A DNA stretch of 64,000 nucleotides, taken from Halomonas sp. LR3S48 (GTDB taxonomy: Bacteria > Pseudomonadota > Gammaproteobacteria > Pseudomonadales > Halomonadaceae). The stretch covers positions 2,294,001 to 2,358,000 of the forward strand of contig NZ_CP107009.1 in the NCBI RefSeq assembly GCF_025725665.1. The letters run 5' to 3'. Made by a program: the position numbers and the translations under genes. Below the pieces are notes generated by a model. It worked only from the letters and a program-made list of their open reading frames with translations. It searched no databases and had not been told where the DNA came from. Shown here in pieces: positions 1 to 8,174 of this stretch (position 1 is the stretch's first letter; each line of letters begins with the position of its first letter).

Positions 1-567
1 GCAGACGGTGGTGGTGCAACCCGCCAGCATCAGTTCCATGGCCATGGGGCGGCCGACGATGTTGGAAGCGCCGACTATCGTGGCGTCCAGGCCACGGACC
101 TTCAGACCACTGGCTTGCAGCAGGGTCATGATGCCCTTGGGCGTGCACGGGCGTAGCACCGGCAGGCGCTGGGCCAGCCGGCCCAGGTTGTAGGGGTGAA
201 AACCGTCCACGTCCTTGTGCGGCAGGATTCGCTCGAGGAGCGGACGTGAATCCAGGTGGGCCGGCAGTGGCAATTGCAGCAGGATCCCATCGATACGAGG
301 ATCGGCATTGAGTTCGTCGATCAGCCGTTCGAGTGTCTGCTGGCTGGTGTCGCTCGGCAGCGCGTGCCGGAAGGAGTGGATGCCCGCCTGTTCGCAGGCG
401 CGGTGCTTGTGGCTGACGTAGACATGGGAAGCAGGATCCTCGCCCACCAGGACGACGGCGAGGCCGGGGGTGCGCTTGCCCTCGGTGCGACGCAGCTCCA
501 CCTGGCGTGCAACCTGTTCGCGGACCTGCGCGGCAATGGCCCTGCCATCGATGAGTTGGGCGGTCAT
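1..567 (-). CDS. folD: Methylenetetrahydrofolate dehydrogenase/cyclohydrolase FolD (partial, N-terminal 189 residues)
   Basis: Bifunctional cytosolic enzyme that interconverts 5,10-methylene-, methenyl- and 10-formyl-tetrahydrofolate. The frame stays open to the window edge, so only residues 1-189 of roughly 285 are present. Visible are the catalytic Y50-x3-K54 (YVSHK), the QLPLP motif from Q98, KDVDGFHP around 118-125, and the start of the NADP-binding domain (GASNIVGRP, 166-174). The start is the ATG whose complement lies at 565-567. The gene reads away from the tRNA cluster. folD next to tRNAs and tig is the order known from Pseudomonas. Identification is secure; the truncation is only the window edge. 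Confidence 0.97.
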   Translation of the reverse strand, partial: MTAQLIDGRAIAAQVREQVARQVELRRTEGKRTPGLAVVLVGEDPASHVYVSHKHRACEQAGIHSFRHALPSDTSQQTLERLIDELNADPRIDGILLQLPLPAHLDSRPLLERILPHKDVDGFHPYNLGRLAQRLPVLRPCTPKGIMTLLQASGLKVRGLDATIVGASNIVGRPMAMELMLAGCTTTVC

Positions 568-695
568 CGTGTCTCCCCCATGGTGTATGCTGTGAGCGGC
601 ACTCGTGAGGCCGGCTGCGGATTCCGAAGGGTGCCGATTTTCGCATGACGCGCCCGCGAGGCAAAGCGCAAAAGCCTCGCCGTGTCAGGAAGCTA

Positions 696-723
696 TTGAC
701 CACGGTCGATTCTCGCGTAGAAT
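696..723 (+). promoter_or_regulatory. Sigma-70 promoter of the tRNA cluster
   Basis: TTGACC (696-701), a 16-nt spacer and TAGAAT (718-723) lie about 50 nt upstream of tRNA-Pro. The stretch after the -10 box is GC-rich (acgcagcgctcgg), as is usual for stringently controlled stable-RNA promoters. Prediction from sequence only. Confidence 0.7.
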
Positions 724-774
724 ACGCAGCGCTCGGCGAGGCCCGTTTGGGCGCCGGGGCCGTGCGAAGGCCGG

Positions 775-851
775 CGGGGTGTAGCGCAGTCTGGTAGCGC
801 GCCTGCTTTGGGAGCAGGATGTCGGGGGTTCGAATCCCTCCACCCCGACCA
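775..851 (+). tRNA. tRNA-Pro (anticodon UGG)
   Basis: A 77-nt cloverleaf with acceptor stem CGGGGTG/CACCCCG, anticodon loop TTTGGGA (TGG at 809-811), T-loop TTCGAAT and encoded CCA at 849-851. It is the first gene of a Pro-Arg-His-His cluster. Confidence 0.97.
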
Positions 852-919
852 CAACCTTTTGTTTATGCTATGAAAATAGCGTGCGCAAGGTTGCGGTCAG
901 ACGCCATGGAACGTAGAAT

Positions 920-996
920 GCGCCCATAGCTCAACCGGATAGAGCAACGGCCTTCTAAGCCGTAGGTTGCAGGTTCGAGTCCTGCTGGGCGTGCCA
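920..996 (+). tRNA. tRNA-Arg (anticodon UCU)
   Basis: A 77-nt cloverleaf with acceptor stem GCGCCCA/TGGGCGT, anticodon loop CTTCTAA, T-loop TTCGAGT and encoded CCA. It closely matches the enterobacterial UCU arginine tRNA pattern. Confidence 0.97.
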
Positions 997-1055
997 GTCT
1001 GGCGTAAGGCCTGGTGGGTAGAAGGACCTTGGTTCGAGCAGTGTCGAGTCGATAT

Positions 1056-1131
1056 GGTGGATGTAGCTCAGTGGTAGAGCCCCGGATTGTGGCTCCGGTG
1101 GTCGTGGGTTCGATCCCCATCATCCACCCCA
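1056..1131 (+). tRNA. tRNA-His (anticodon GUG), copy 1
   Basis: A 76-nt tRNA including the histidine-specific extra 5' G (G-1, position 1056) that faces C73 (1128). It has anticodon loop ATTGTGG, T-loop TTCGATC and encoded CCA at 1129-1131. It is identical to the copy 106 bp downstream. Confidence 0.96.
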
Positions 1132-1161
1132 ATCGATGTCTTGGTGGTACCTGTTTGCAAT

Positions 1162-1237
1162 GGTGGATGTAGCTCAGTGGTAGAGCCCCGGATTGTGGCT
1201 CCGGTGGTCGTGGGTTCGATCCCCATCATCCACCCCA
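1162..1237 (+). tRNA. tRNA-His (anticodon GUG), copy 2
   Basis: All 76 positions are identical to copy 1, including G-1 and CCA. Only 30 nt separate the two genes. The flanks differ except for a few bases next to the tRNA, so this is a tandem gene duplication limited to the tRNA body. Confidence 0.96.
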
Positions 1238-1450
1238 TTGCAACCAGTTCTTGCGCTGTGTCTGCGCACTGTCTCCGCGGATTGTCCCGTTTCCTCAGCA
1301 TTCCCTGCTTTCCGAACGAGTCCTCTCGTCCGGATGGTGTTCGTTTGTGAGGCCGTGCTCCTGAGTCATCCAGGTTGACGGCGCATCATGCAGGCAGCAC
1401 CAAGTGGCCTTGTAAAATGCCCAATCGCCCCCATCCTATGGGCGTAACGC

Positions 1451-1479
1451 TTGCCAGCGTAGGGCGGGATTCTTAGAAT
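1451..1479 (+). promoter_or_regulatory. Predicted sigma-70 promoter of tig
   Basis: TTGCCA (1451-1456), a 17-nt spacer and TAGAAT (1474-1479) would give a leader of about 50 nt before the tig ATG. The rest of the 297-nt gap 1238-1534 shows no convincing terminator or other element. Confidence 0.6.
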
Positions 1480-1534
1480 CTCTTTTTTCATTCCGCGCTT
1501 TTCAAGAACGCCCCCAGTCGGTAGAGGACCATTC

Positions 1535-2893
1535 ATGCAAGTTTCCGTCGAAACGACCTCCCAGATCGAGCGCCGTGTCACGTTCCAAGTGCCGGCCGCC
1601 GAGGTCGACGAGGCCGTCGAAGCCCGCCTCAAGGACACGGCGAAGAACATTCGCCTCAACGGTTTCCGCAAGGGCCGGGTACCCATGTCCGTGGTGCGCC
1701 AGCGTTATGGCCGCGGCGTGCGTGACGAGGTCGTGGGCGAGCTGATGCGTGAGCGCTACGTGCGCGCTATCACCGAGCAGAACCTCAACCCGGCCGGCTT
1801 CCCGAGCATCGAGCCCAAGGTCGACGAGGAGGGCCAGGATCTCGAGTTCGTGGCTTCCCTCGAAGTCTACCCGGAAATCGAGCTCTCCTCGATCGAAGGC
1901 GCCGAGGTGGAACGCCCGGTCGTCGAAGTCAGCGACGCCGATCTGGAGGAAATGGTCGAGACTCTGCGCAAGCAGAATGCTTCCTGGGAAGAGGTCGACC
2001 GCGCCGCTGCAGAAGGTGATCAGGTCAAGATCGACTTCCAGGGCTTCCTCGGTGACGAGCCGTTCGATGGCGGCAGCGCCGAAGGGCACGAACTGGTGCT
2101 GGGCTCGGGCAACTTCATTCCCGGCTTCGAGGAGCAGCTCGTCGGCGCCAAGGCGGGTGAGGAGAAGGAGATCAAGGTTACCTTCCCCGAGGACTACCAG
2201 GCCGAACACCTGGCCGGCCAGGAGGCAACCTTCAAGGTCAAACTGCATGCGGTGAAGGCTCAGGCCCTGCCGGAAGTCGACGAGGAGTTCATCAAGCGCT
2301 TTGGCGTGGAAGACGGCGACATCGAGAAATTCCGTGCTGAAGTGAAGAAGAACATGGCGCGCGAGGCCAAGCAGGCCGTCGACAACCGGGTCAAGCAGCA
2401 AGTCCTCGAGGCGCTGAAGAAGGCCAACGACGTTCCGGTGCCCCAGTCCCTCGTACAGCAGGAAACCGATGCCCTCAAGCGTCAGGCGGCCCAGCAGTTC
2501 GGCCTGGGCGAGGACTTCGACGTTTCCCAGTTGCCCAATGAGCTGTTCGCCGAGCAGGCCAGGAGCCGCGTGCAGGTCGGTCTGCTGCTGGCCGAAGTGA
2601 TCAAGGCGGGCGAGCTCGATGCCACCGACGACGAGATTCGAGCCAAGGTCGAGGAGCTGGCCGAGCAGTACCAGGAGCCGCAGCAAGTCGTTGACTACTA
2701 CATGAGCAACGATCAACTCAAGACCCAGGTCAAGTCGGCTATTCTCGAAGAGAAGGCCGTCGACAAGCTGTTGGATCAGGCCACCGTCAAGGACGTGGCG
2801 ATGAGCTATCAGCAGGCGCTTGCCGCTGCCCAGCAGGGTGAGCAGGCCGCAGAGGGCGAAGCCGAAGAAGGCGAGGAACAGGCCAACGGCTGA
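1535..2893 (+). CDS. tig: Trigger factor, ribosome-associated chaperone and prolyl isomerase
   Basis: Binds ribosomal protein L23 at the exit tunnel and shields nascent chains. The 452-residue protein is slightly longer than the usual 430-440. It shows the ribosome-binding signature GFRKGR (G43-R48) in the N-terminal domain, an FKBP-type isomerase domain at about 150-245 and an alpha-helical C-terminal chaperone domain. The C-terminus ends in a Glu/Ala/Gln-rich tail (about 425-452) that accounts for the extra length. The start ATG has a weak AGAGGA ribosome-binding site. It begins the conserved tig-clpP-clpX-lon block, with clpP 90 nt downstream. Confidence 0.98.
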   Translation: MQVSVETTSQIERRVTFQVPAAEVDEAVEARLKDTAKNIRLNGFRKGRVPMSVVRQRYGRGVRDEVVGELMRERYVRAITEQNLNPAGFPSIEPKVDEEGQDLEFVASLEVYPEIELSSIEGAEVERPVVEVSDADLEEMVETLRKQNASWEEVDRAAAEGDQVKIDFQGFLGDEPFDGGSAEGHELVLGSGNFIPGFEEQLVGAKAGEEKEIKVTFPEDYQAEHLAGQEATFKVKLHAVKAQALPEVDEEFIKRFGVEDGDIEKFRAEVKKNMAREAKQAVDNRVKQQVLEALKKANDVPVPQSLVQQETDALKRQAAQQFGLGEDFDVSQLPNELFAEQARSRVQVGLLLAEVIKAGELDATDDEIRAKVEELAEQYQEPQQVVDYYMSNDQLKTQVKSAILEEKAVDKLLDQATVKDVAMSYQQALAAAQQGEQAAEGEAEEGEEQANG

Positions 2894-2912
2894 TTCGCCG
2901 GCTGACCTGATG

Positions 2913-2942
2913 CCTGCCGGTCGTCAAGCGGCGACCGGCGGG
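2913..2942 (+). other. Hairpin between tig and clpP
   Basis: GCCGGTCG (2916-2923) pairs with CGACCGGC (2932-2939) around an 8-nt loop, with two further outer pairs. No U-run follows, so it is more likely a processing or stability element, or a partial attenuator, than an intrinsic terminator. Confidence 0.5.
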
Positions 2943-2983
2943 TATGGGCGCTTCCATTCATCGGATGCAAGGACATCACACTG

Positions 2984-3604
2984 ATGAGCAACGAGTTCGA
3001 GACCCGAAACGCCGGCGGCCTGGTGCCGATGGTGGTAGAGCAGAGCGCACGCGGCGAGCGGGCCTATGACATCTACTCCAGGCTGCTGAAGGAACGTGTG
3101 ATTTTCCTGGTGGGGCCGGTGGAAGACCATATGGCCAACCTGATCGTGGCGCAGCTGCTGTTCCTCGAGTCCGAAAACCCGGACAAGGACATCCACCTCT
3201 ACATCAACTCACCCGGCGGTGCCGTGACCGCGGGTATGGCCATCTACGACACCATGCAGTTCATCAAGCCCGATGTCTCCACGGTGTGTATTGGTCAGGC
3301 AGCCAGCATGGGAGCGCTGCTGCTGGCAGGGGGCGCCGCAGGCAAGCGTTACTCGCTGCCCCACTCGCGGATGATGATCCATCAGCCGTTGGGCGGCTAT
3401 CAGGGACAGGCGGCAGATATCGAGATCCATACTCGTGAGATACTGGGGATCCGTGACAAGCTGAACCGTATCCTGGCTCACCACACCGGGCAGGATATCG
3501 AAACCATCGCCCGGGATACCGACCGCGACAACTTCATGAGCGGTACGCAGGCGGTGGAGTACGGCTTGATCGACGCCGTACTGGATAAGCGGCCCACATC
3601 CTGA
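2984..3604 (+). CDS. clpP: ATP-dependent Clp protease proteolytic subunit
   Basis: Serine peptidase that forms the two-heptamer chamber fed by ClpX or ClpA. The 206 residues include the catalytic triad: S109 in GQAASMGA, H133 in MIHQP and D182 in DTDRD. Length matches the family (207 in E. coli). The start ATG follows a poor ribosome-binding site (about ggacatcacactg), which suggests some dependence on upstream translation or the leader hairpin. clpX follows after 78 nt, consistent with the standard clpP-clpX operon. Confidence 0.98.
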   Translation: MSNEFETRNAGGLVPMVVEQSARGERAYDIYSRLLKERVIFLVGPVEDHMANLIVAQLLFLESENPDKDIHLYINSPGGAVTAGMAIYDTMQFIKPDVSTVCIGQAASMGALLLAGGAAGKRYSLPHSRMMIHQPLGGYQGQAADIEIHTREILGIRDKLNRILAHHTGQDIETIARDTDRDNFMSGTQAVEYGLIDAVLDKRPTS

Positions 3605-3643
3605 TAGCGTGAAAATCAGGCACGCTTCAACTACGTGATTAGC

Positions 3644-3662
3644 GGCGGCCGGCCCGGCCGCC
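3644..3662 (+). other. GC hairpin in the clpP-clpX intergenic region
   Basis: GGCGGCC (3644-3650) and GGCCGCC (3656-3662) form a perfect 7-bp stem with a 5-nt loop, ending 20 nt before the clpX ATG. No U-tract follows. It could affect clpX translation or the ratio of clpP to clpX mRNA. Confidence 0.45.
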
Positions 3663-3682
3663 TAAGTGACAGAGGTACGCGA

Positions 3683-4960
3683 ATGGCCGACGGCAAAGGC
3701 AAGGACGAAGGCGGCAAGCTGCTTTACTGCTCGTTCTGTGGCAAGAATCAGAACGAGGTGCGCAAGCTGATTGCAGGCCCGTCCGTCTATATCTGCGACG
3801 AGTGTGTCGACCTGTGCAACGACATCATTCGCGAGGAAGTTCTCGATGCCGATGCCGAGAGCGATGAGGAGCGTCTGCCCGTTCCCCGCGAGATTCGTCG
3901 CACCCTGGACGAGTACGTCATCGGTCAGGACCGCGCCAAGACGGTGCTGTCCGTGGCCGTCTACAACCACTACAAGCGTCTTCGCGCCGGCATCAAGGGC
4001 GATGATGTGGAACTCGGCAAGTCCAATATCCTGCTGATCGGTCCCACCGGCAGCGGCAAGACCCTGCTGGCCGAGACCATGGCGCGACTGCTCAACGTTC
4101 CCTTCACCATCGCCGATGCCACCACGCTTACCGAGGCGGGCTATGTCGGCGAGGATGTCGAGAACATCATCCAGAAGCTGCTGCAGAAGTGCGACTACGA
4201 TGTGGAGAAGGCCCAGCGTGGCATCGTCTACATCGACGAGATCGACAAGATCTCGCGCAAGTCGGACAACCCCTCCATCACCCGTGACGTCTCGGGTGAG
4301 GGGGTGCAGCAGGCGCTGCTCAAGCTGATAGAGGGCACTACGGCCTCCGTGCCGCCGCAGGGCGGGCGCAAGCATCCGCAGCAGGAGTTCCTGCAGGTGG
4401 ACACCGGCAACATCCTGTTCATCGTCGGCGGCGCCTTTGCCGGTCTCGACAAGGTCATACGGGACCGCGCCGAGAAGGGTGGTATCGGCTTCAGTGCCGA
4501 AGTGAAGAGCAAGGATGAGACCAAGGGCGTGGGAGACCTGCTTGCCGAAGTCGAACCGGAGGATCTGGTCAAGTTCGGCCTGATACCCGAGTTCGTCGGC
4601 CGCCTGCCGGTCATTGCCACGCTCACCGAGCTCAGCGAGGATGCGCTGATCCAGATTCTTACCGAGCCCAAGAATTCCCTGGTCAAGCAGTACGCTCGCC
4701 TCTTCGACATGGAGGGTGTCGAGCTGGAGTTCCGTGAAGACGCCCTGCGTGCCGTGGCGAAGAAGGCCATGGCGCGCAAGACCGGCGCTCGTGGGCTACG
4801 CTCGATCCTCGAGTCGGTGCTGCTCGACACCATGTATGAAATTCCTTCCATGGAGGGGGTCTCCAAGGTGGTTATCGATGCCTCGGTCATTGCGGGCGAG
4901 AGCGAGCCACTGCTGATCTATTCGCAGCAGGACCAGCGGGTCGACGGTACGGACGGCTGA
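3683..4960 (+). CDS. clpX: ClpX, ATPase and substrate-recognition subunit of Clp protease
   Basis: AAA+ unfoldase that delivers ssrA-tagged and other substrates to ClpP. The 425 residues hold the N-terminal C4 zinc finger (C16, C19, C38, C41), Walker A GPTGSGKT (120-127), pore loop GYVG (153-156), Walker B IVYIDE ending at E186, and the later GGRKH segment that contacts ssrA tags. A GTG 48 nt upstream extends the frame, but the ATG at 3683 gives the family length (424 in E. coli) and follows AGAGG, so I chose it. It lies 78 nt after clpP. Confidence 0.98.
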   Translation: MADGKGKDEGGKLLYCSFCGKNQNEVRKLIAGPSVYICDECVDLCNDIIREEVLDADAESDEERLPVPREIRRTLDEYVIGQDRAKTVLSVAVYNHYKRLRAGIKGDDVELGKSNILLIGPTGSGKTLLAETMARLLNVPFTIADATTLTEAGYVGEDVENIIQKLLQKCDYDVEKAQRGIVYIDEIDKISRKSDNPSITRDVSGEGVQQALLKLIEGTTASVPPQGGRKHPQQEFLQVDTGNILFIVGGAFAGLDKVIRDRAEKGGIGFSAEVKSKDETKGVGDLLAEVEPEDLVKFGLIPEFVGRLPVIATLTELSEDALIQILTEPKNSLVKQYARLFDMEGVELEFREDALRAVAKKAMARKTGARGLRSILESVLLDTMYEIPSMEGVSKVVIDASVIAGESEPLLIYSQQDQRVDGTDG

Positions 4961-4992
4961 GGCGAGGCGGCTATCCGCTGTCCTGCCCATCT

Positions 4993-5024
4993 CGGAAAGG
5001 GGTCGCTCGGGCGGCCCCTTTCCG
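4993..5024 (+). terminator. Likely terminator after clpX
   Basis: A 10-bp perfect stem (CGGAAAGGGG at 4993-5002 with CCCCTTTCCG at 5015-5024) around a 12-nt loop sits 33 nt after the clpX stop. Only a short GTGTTTG follows, so termination may be partial. It separates clpX from the lon promoter. Confidence 0.6.
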
Positions 5025-5043
5025 TGTTTGCCAGTGCTTGCCC

Positions 5044-5070
5044 CTTGCAATGGGGGGGCCGCGCCCCCAT
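5044..5070 (+). promoter_or_regulatory. Sigma-32 (heat-shock) type promoter of lon
   Basis: CTTGCAA (5044-5050), a 14-nt spacer and CCCCAT (5065-5070) match the sigma-32 consensus CTTGAAA - 13 to 15 - CCCCAT with one mismatch. It lies 43 nt upstream of the lon ATG and downstream of the clpX hairpin. lon is a classical sigma-32 target in enterobacteria, so context supports it. Confidence 0.75.
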
Positions 5071-5112
5071 CCCCTCCTGTATCCACCGATTTCTGTTTGA
5101 GGAACGTCTGCG

Positions 5113-7515
5113 ATGCAGCAGAACGCCGTTCAGACCTTGAGTCTGCCCCTACTCCCTCTGCGCGACGTGGTCGTCTACCCGCAGATGGTGATCCCCCTGT
5201 TCGTCGGGCGCGAGAAGTCGATCCAGGCGCTCGATGCCGCGATGGCAGCCGACAAGCGCGTGCTGCTTGTTGCCCAGCGTGAGGCCGGGCAGGACGACCC
5301 CGGCACCGACGATCTCTTCACCATCGGCACCGTGGCCGAGATCATGCAGCTGCTCAAGCTGCCCGACGGTACCGTCAAAGTATTGATCGAGGGAGTGTCC
5401 CGCGCCGATCTGCGAGAAGTCCATCATACCGACGGCCACAGCATGGCCGAGGCCGTGCTGCGCGACAGCGAGCCCTTGAGCGAGCGTGAGCAGGAGGCGC
5501 TGGTCCGAGTGCTGCTCAATCAGTTCGAGCAATACGTCAAGCTCTCCAAGAAGGTGCCCAACGAGGTACTCAATTCGCTCTCCGGAATCGAGGACCCGAG
5601 CCGCCTGGTCGACACCATCTGCGCTCATCTCTCGCTCAAGATCCAGGACAAGCAGCAACTGCTGGAAATGGACCGCGTGCGCGAACGTATCGAGCACTTG
5701 ATGGCGCTGATCGAGTCGGAGATCGACCTGCTGCAGGTGGAAAAGCGCATCCGCTCCCGGGTCAAGGACCAAATGGAGAAGTCCCAGCGCGAGTACTATC
5801 TCAACGAGCAGATGAAAGCCATCCAGAAGGAGATGGGCGAGCTCGAGAACGTGCCCAACGAAGCCGAGAAGTATGAGCAGGCGATCGAGGAGTCGGGCAT
5901 GCCCAAGGAGGCGCGTGACAAGGCCGTCCAGGAGCTGGGCAAGCTCAAGATGATGTCCCCCAGTTCCGCCGAAGCCACGGTGGTACGCTCCTACCTGGAC
6001 TGGCTGGTCTCGGTACCGTGGAAGAAGCGCACGCGGGTCAAGCACGACCTGGTGCATGCCCACAAGGTGCTGGACGAAGATCACTACGGGCTGGACGAGG
6101 TCAAGGAGCGCATCCTCGAATACCTCGCCGTGCAGAAGCGGGTGAAGAAGCTCAAGGGCCCCGTGCTGTGCCTGGTGGGGCCGCCAGGGGTGGGCAAGAC
6201 CTCACTCGGCCAGTCGATTGCCCGCGCCACCAATCGCAAGTATGTGCGACTGGCGCTGGGTGGCGTGCGGGACGAGTCCGAGATTCGCGGGCACCGCCGT
6301 ACCTACATCGGCTCGCTGCCCGGCAAGCTGATCCAGCGCATGAGCAAGGCCGAGGTCAAGAACCCGCTGTTCCTGCTCGACGAGGTCGACAAGATCGGCA
6401 TGGACCATCGCGGCGATCCCGCCTCGGCGCTGCTGGAGGTGCTCGATCCGGAGCAGAACGACAAGTTCAACGACCATTATCTCGAACTCGATTACGATCT
6501 CTCCGAGGTCATGTTCATCTGTACCGCTAATTCGATGAACATCCCGGGACCCTTGCTCGATCGCATGGAAGTCATTCGCCTGCCCGGCTATACCGAGGAC
6601 GAGAAGCTTGCCATTGCCCGGCGCTACCTGGTGCCCAAGCAGCTCAAAGCCAACGGTTTCAAGGAAGATGAGCTCGCGTTCTCCGACGAATCGCTGCTCG
6701 AGTTGATCCGCTACTTCACCCGCGAGGCAGGGGTTCGTGAGCTCGAGAGGCAGATTGCCAAGGTGTGCCGCAAGGTATTGCGCGAGCGGCTCGAGTACGA
6801 GGGCAAGGGGGCTCAGGCGCCCGCGCTGCTCTCCGCGGCTGATATCGAGACCTATGCCGGCGTGCGCCGCTACAGCTATGGCCTGGCCGACAAGGAGGAC
6901 CAGGTGGGGCGTGTGACCGGACTGGCCTGGACATCGGTGGGGGGCGAGCTGCTCAACATCGAATCGGTGGTCACCCCGGGCAAGGGGCGGATCAACAAGA
7001 CGGGCTCGCTCGGTGACGTGATGAAGGAGTCCGTCAGTGCGGCTCATACCGTCGTGCGTGCCCGTGCCACGGCCCTGGGAATCGATCCGGAGCGCTTCGA
7101 GAAAGAGGACTTGCACATCCACGTGCCCGAGGGGGCCACGCCCAAGGACGGCCCCAGCGCAGGTATCGCCATGGTTACCGCCATGGTGTCGGCTTATACC
7201 GGCCGACCGATTCGCTGCGATCTCGCCATGACCGGCGAAGTGAACCTGCGGGGCGAGGTGATGCCGATCGGCGGGCTAAAGGAGAAATTGCTGGCGGCAC
7301 GGCGCGGTGGTATAAAGATCGTGCTCATTCCGGAAGAGAACCGCCGGGACCTCAAGGAGGTGCCGGATAATATCAAGGACGCGCTGGATGTCCGGCCCGT
7401 TCGTTGGATCGACGAAGTGCTGGAGTCGGCCCTTGCCGCAAGGACCAACAATGATGGGGAAGAATCACGAACGGAAGATTCGGCTTCTTCTTCCAGCATG
7501 ATCAGTACGCATTAA
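5113..7515 (+). CDS. lon: ATP-dependent protease Lon (La)
   Basis: Cytosolic AAA+ serine protease that removes misfolded and regulatory proteins. The 800 residues comprise the N-terminal LON substrate domain (about 10-200), a coiled linker, the AAA+ module with Walker A GPPGVGKT at 356-363 (the same numbering as E. coli) and LLDEVDK as Walker B, and the protease domain with the Ser-Lys dyad S682 (DGPSAG) and K725 (LKEK). The C-terminus ends in a Ser/Glu-rich tail. The start follows GAGGAACG. It has its own heat-shock-type promoter and is followed by hupB, as in most gammaproteobacteria. Confidence 0.98.
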   Translation: MQQNAVQTLSLPLLPLRDVVVYPQMVIPLFVGREKSIQALDAAMAADKRVLLVAQREAGQDDPGTDDLFTIGTVAEIMQLLKLPDGTVKVLIEGVSRADLREVHHTDGHSMAEAVLRDSEPLSEREQEALVRVLLNQFEQYVKLSKKVPNEVLNSLSGIEDPSRLVDTICAHLSLKIQDKQQLLEMDRVRERIEHLMALIESEIDLLQVEKRIRSRVKDQMEKSQREYYLNEQMKAIQKEMGELENVPNEAEKYEQAIEESGMPKEARDKAVQELGKLKMMSPSSAEATVVRSYLDWLVSVPWKKRTRVKHDLVHAHKVLDEDHYGLDEVKERILEYLAVQKRVKKLKGPVLCLVGPPGVGKTSLGQSIARATNRKYVRLALGGVRDESEIRGHRRTYIGSLPGKLIQRMSKAEVKNPLFLLDEVDKIGMDHRGDPASALLEVLDPEQNDKFNDHYLELDYDLSEVMFICTANSMNIPGPLLDRMEVIRLPGYTEDEKLAIARRYLVPKQLKANGFKEDELAFSDESLLELIRYFTREAGVRELERQIAKVCRKVLRERLEYEGKGAQAPALLSAADIETYAGVRRYSYGLADKEDQVGRVTGLAWTSVGGELLNIESVVTPGKGRINKTGSLGDVMKESVSAAHTVVRARATALGIDPERFEKEDLHIHVPEGATPKDGPSAGIAMVTAMVSAYTGRPIRCDLAMTGEVNLRGEVMPIGGLKEKLLAARRGGIKIVLIPEENRRDLKEVPDNIKDALDVRPVRWIDEVLESALAARTNNDGEESRTEDSASSSSMISTH

Positions 7516-7528
7516 CGATAATTGCTGT

Positions 7529-7559
7529 GTCATACCTTGGAGAAAAACCCGGGTATGAC
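7529..7559 (+). terminator. Hairpin after lon
   Basis: An inverted repeat with outer arms GTCATACC and GGTATGAC, plus further pairs inside (one wobble, one mismatch), has an A-rich 7-nt loop and starts 14 nt after the lon stop. There is no U-run downstream, so it may protect the lon mRNA 3' end instead of terminating by itself. Confidence 0.5.
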
Positions 7560-7580
7560 GCGGTTTGGCGCCGCAGTTGC

Positions 7581-7610
7581 TTGACACCTCTTTTACAGCA
7601 TTGCTATAAA
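7581..7610 (+). promoter_or_regulatory. Strong sigma-70 promoter of hupB
   Basis: A perfect TTGACA (7581-7586), an 18-nt spacer and TATAAA (7605-7610). It would give a leader of about 75 nt before the GTG start of hupB. High expression fits an abundant nucleoid protein. Confidence 0.8.
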
Positions 7611-7692
7611 CTGGCAGCCATGCTGTGATCGAGTTGCCGGGCGAAAGGCACGCCGATTAGAGCCATTTTCTGAAACAGTCAAGGGGTGAAGT

Positions 7693-7965
7693 GTGAACAA
7701 ATCCGAGCTGATCGAAGCCATCGCCGCGTCTGCCGATATTCCTAAGGCCGCTGCGTCTCGCGCACTGGATGCCATGGTCGACACCGTCTCCGAAAGTCTC
7801 AAGAAGGGCGACAGTGTGTCTCTCGTCGGATTTGGTACTTTCTCGGTGAAGGAGCGTGCCGCCCGCACCGGCCGCAACCCGCAGACAGGCCAGCCGATCC
7901 AGATCAGTGCAGCCAAGGTGCCGACTTTCAAGGCTGGCAAGGCGCTCAAGGACTCCGTTAACTGA
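7693..7965 (+). CDS. hupB: DNA-binding protein HU-beta
   Basis: Small basic nucleoid protein that bends DNA as a dimer. At 90 residues it is the exact family length. It shows [11 protein letters not shown] at the N-terminus and the HU signature GFGTF...RxGRNPQTG in the beta-arm (about 46-65). The start is GTG at 7693, after AAGGGG. It has its own promoter and a strong terminator, so it forms a single-gene unit between lon and ppiD. Confidence 0.98.
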   Translation: MNKSELIEAIAASADIPKAAASRALDAMVDTVSESLKKGDSVSLVGFGTFSVKERAARTGRNPQTGQPIQISAAKVPTFKAGKALKDSVN

Positions 7966-8027
7966 GTCAACGGGTTATTTGCGCCGAAGTCCGAACGCGG
8001 GCGAAGCAACTCGGCAGCAAACGATCA

Positions 8028-8060
8028 GGCGCATCGCTTCGGCGGTGCGCCTTCTTTTTT
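8028..8060 (+). terminator. Intrinsic terminator of hupB
   Basis: A 10-bp GC-rich stem (8028-8037 with 8042-8051, one G-T pair) closes a TTCG tetraloop and is followed directly by TTCTTTTTT (8052-8060). This is a textbook Rho-independent terminator. Confidence 0.92.
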
Positions 8061-8174
8061 GCTCTGGTAGCTCCGTCCTCATCGGGGCGCGCAGGGCTTC
8101 GCGATGGCCCGCAGCGTCCCGTCACCGTATAATGTGGCGCCACAGCCAGCCAACAATCAGCAATCGAGGCCTGC

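Noticed and set aside
1502..2716. A 404-codon open frame antisense to tig
   Set aside because: Leu- and Asp-rich shadow of the tig reading frame, no start signal or family.
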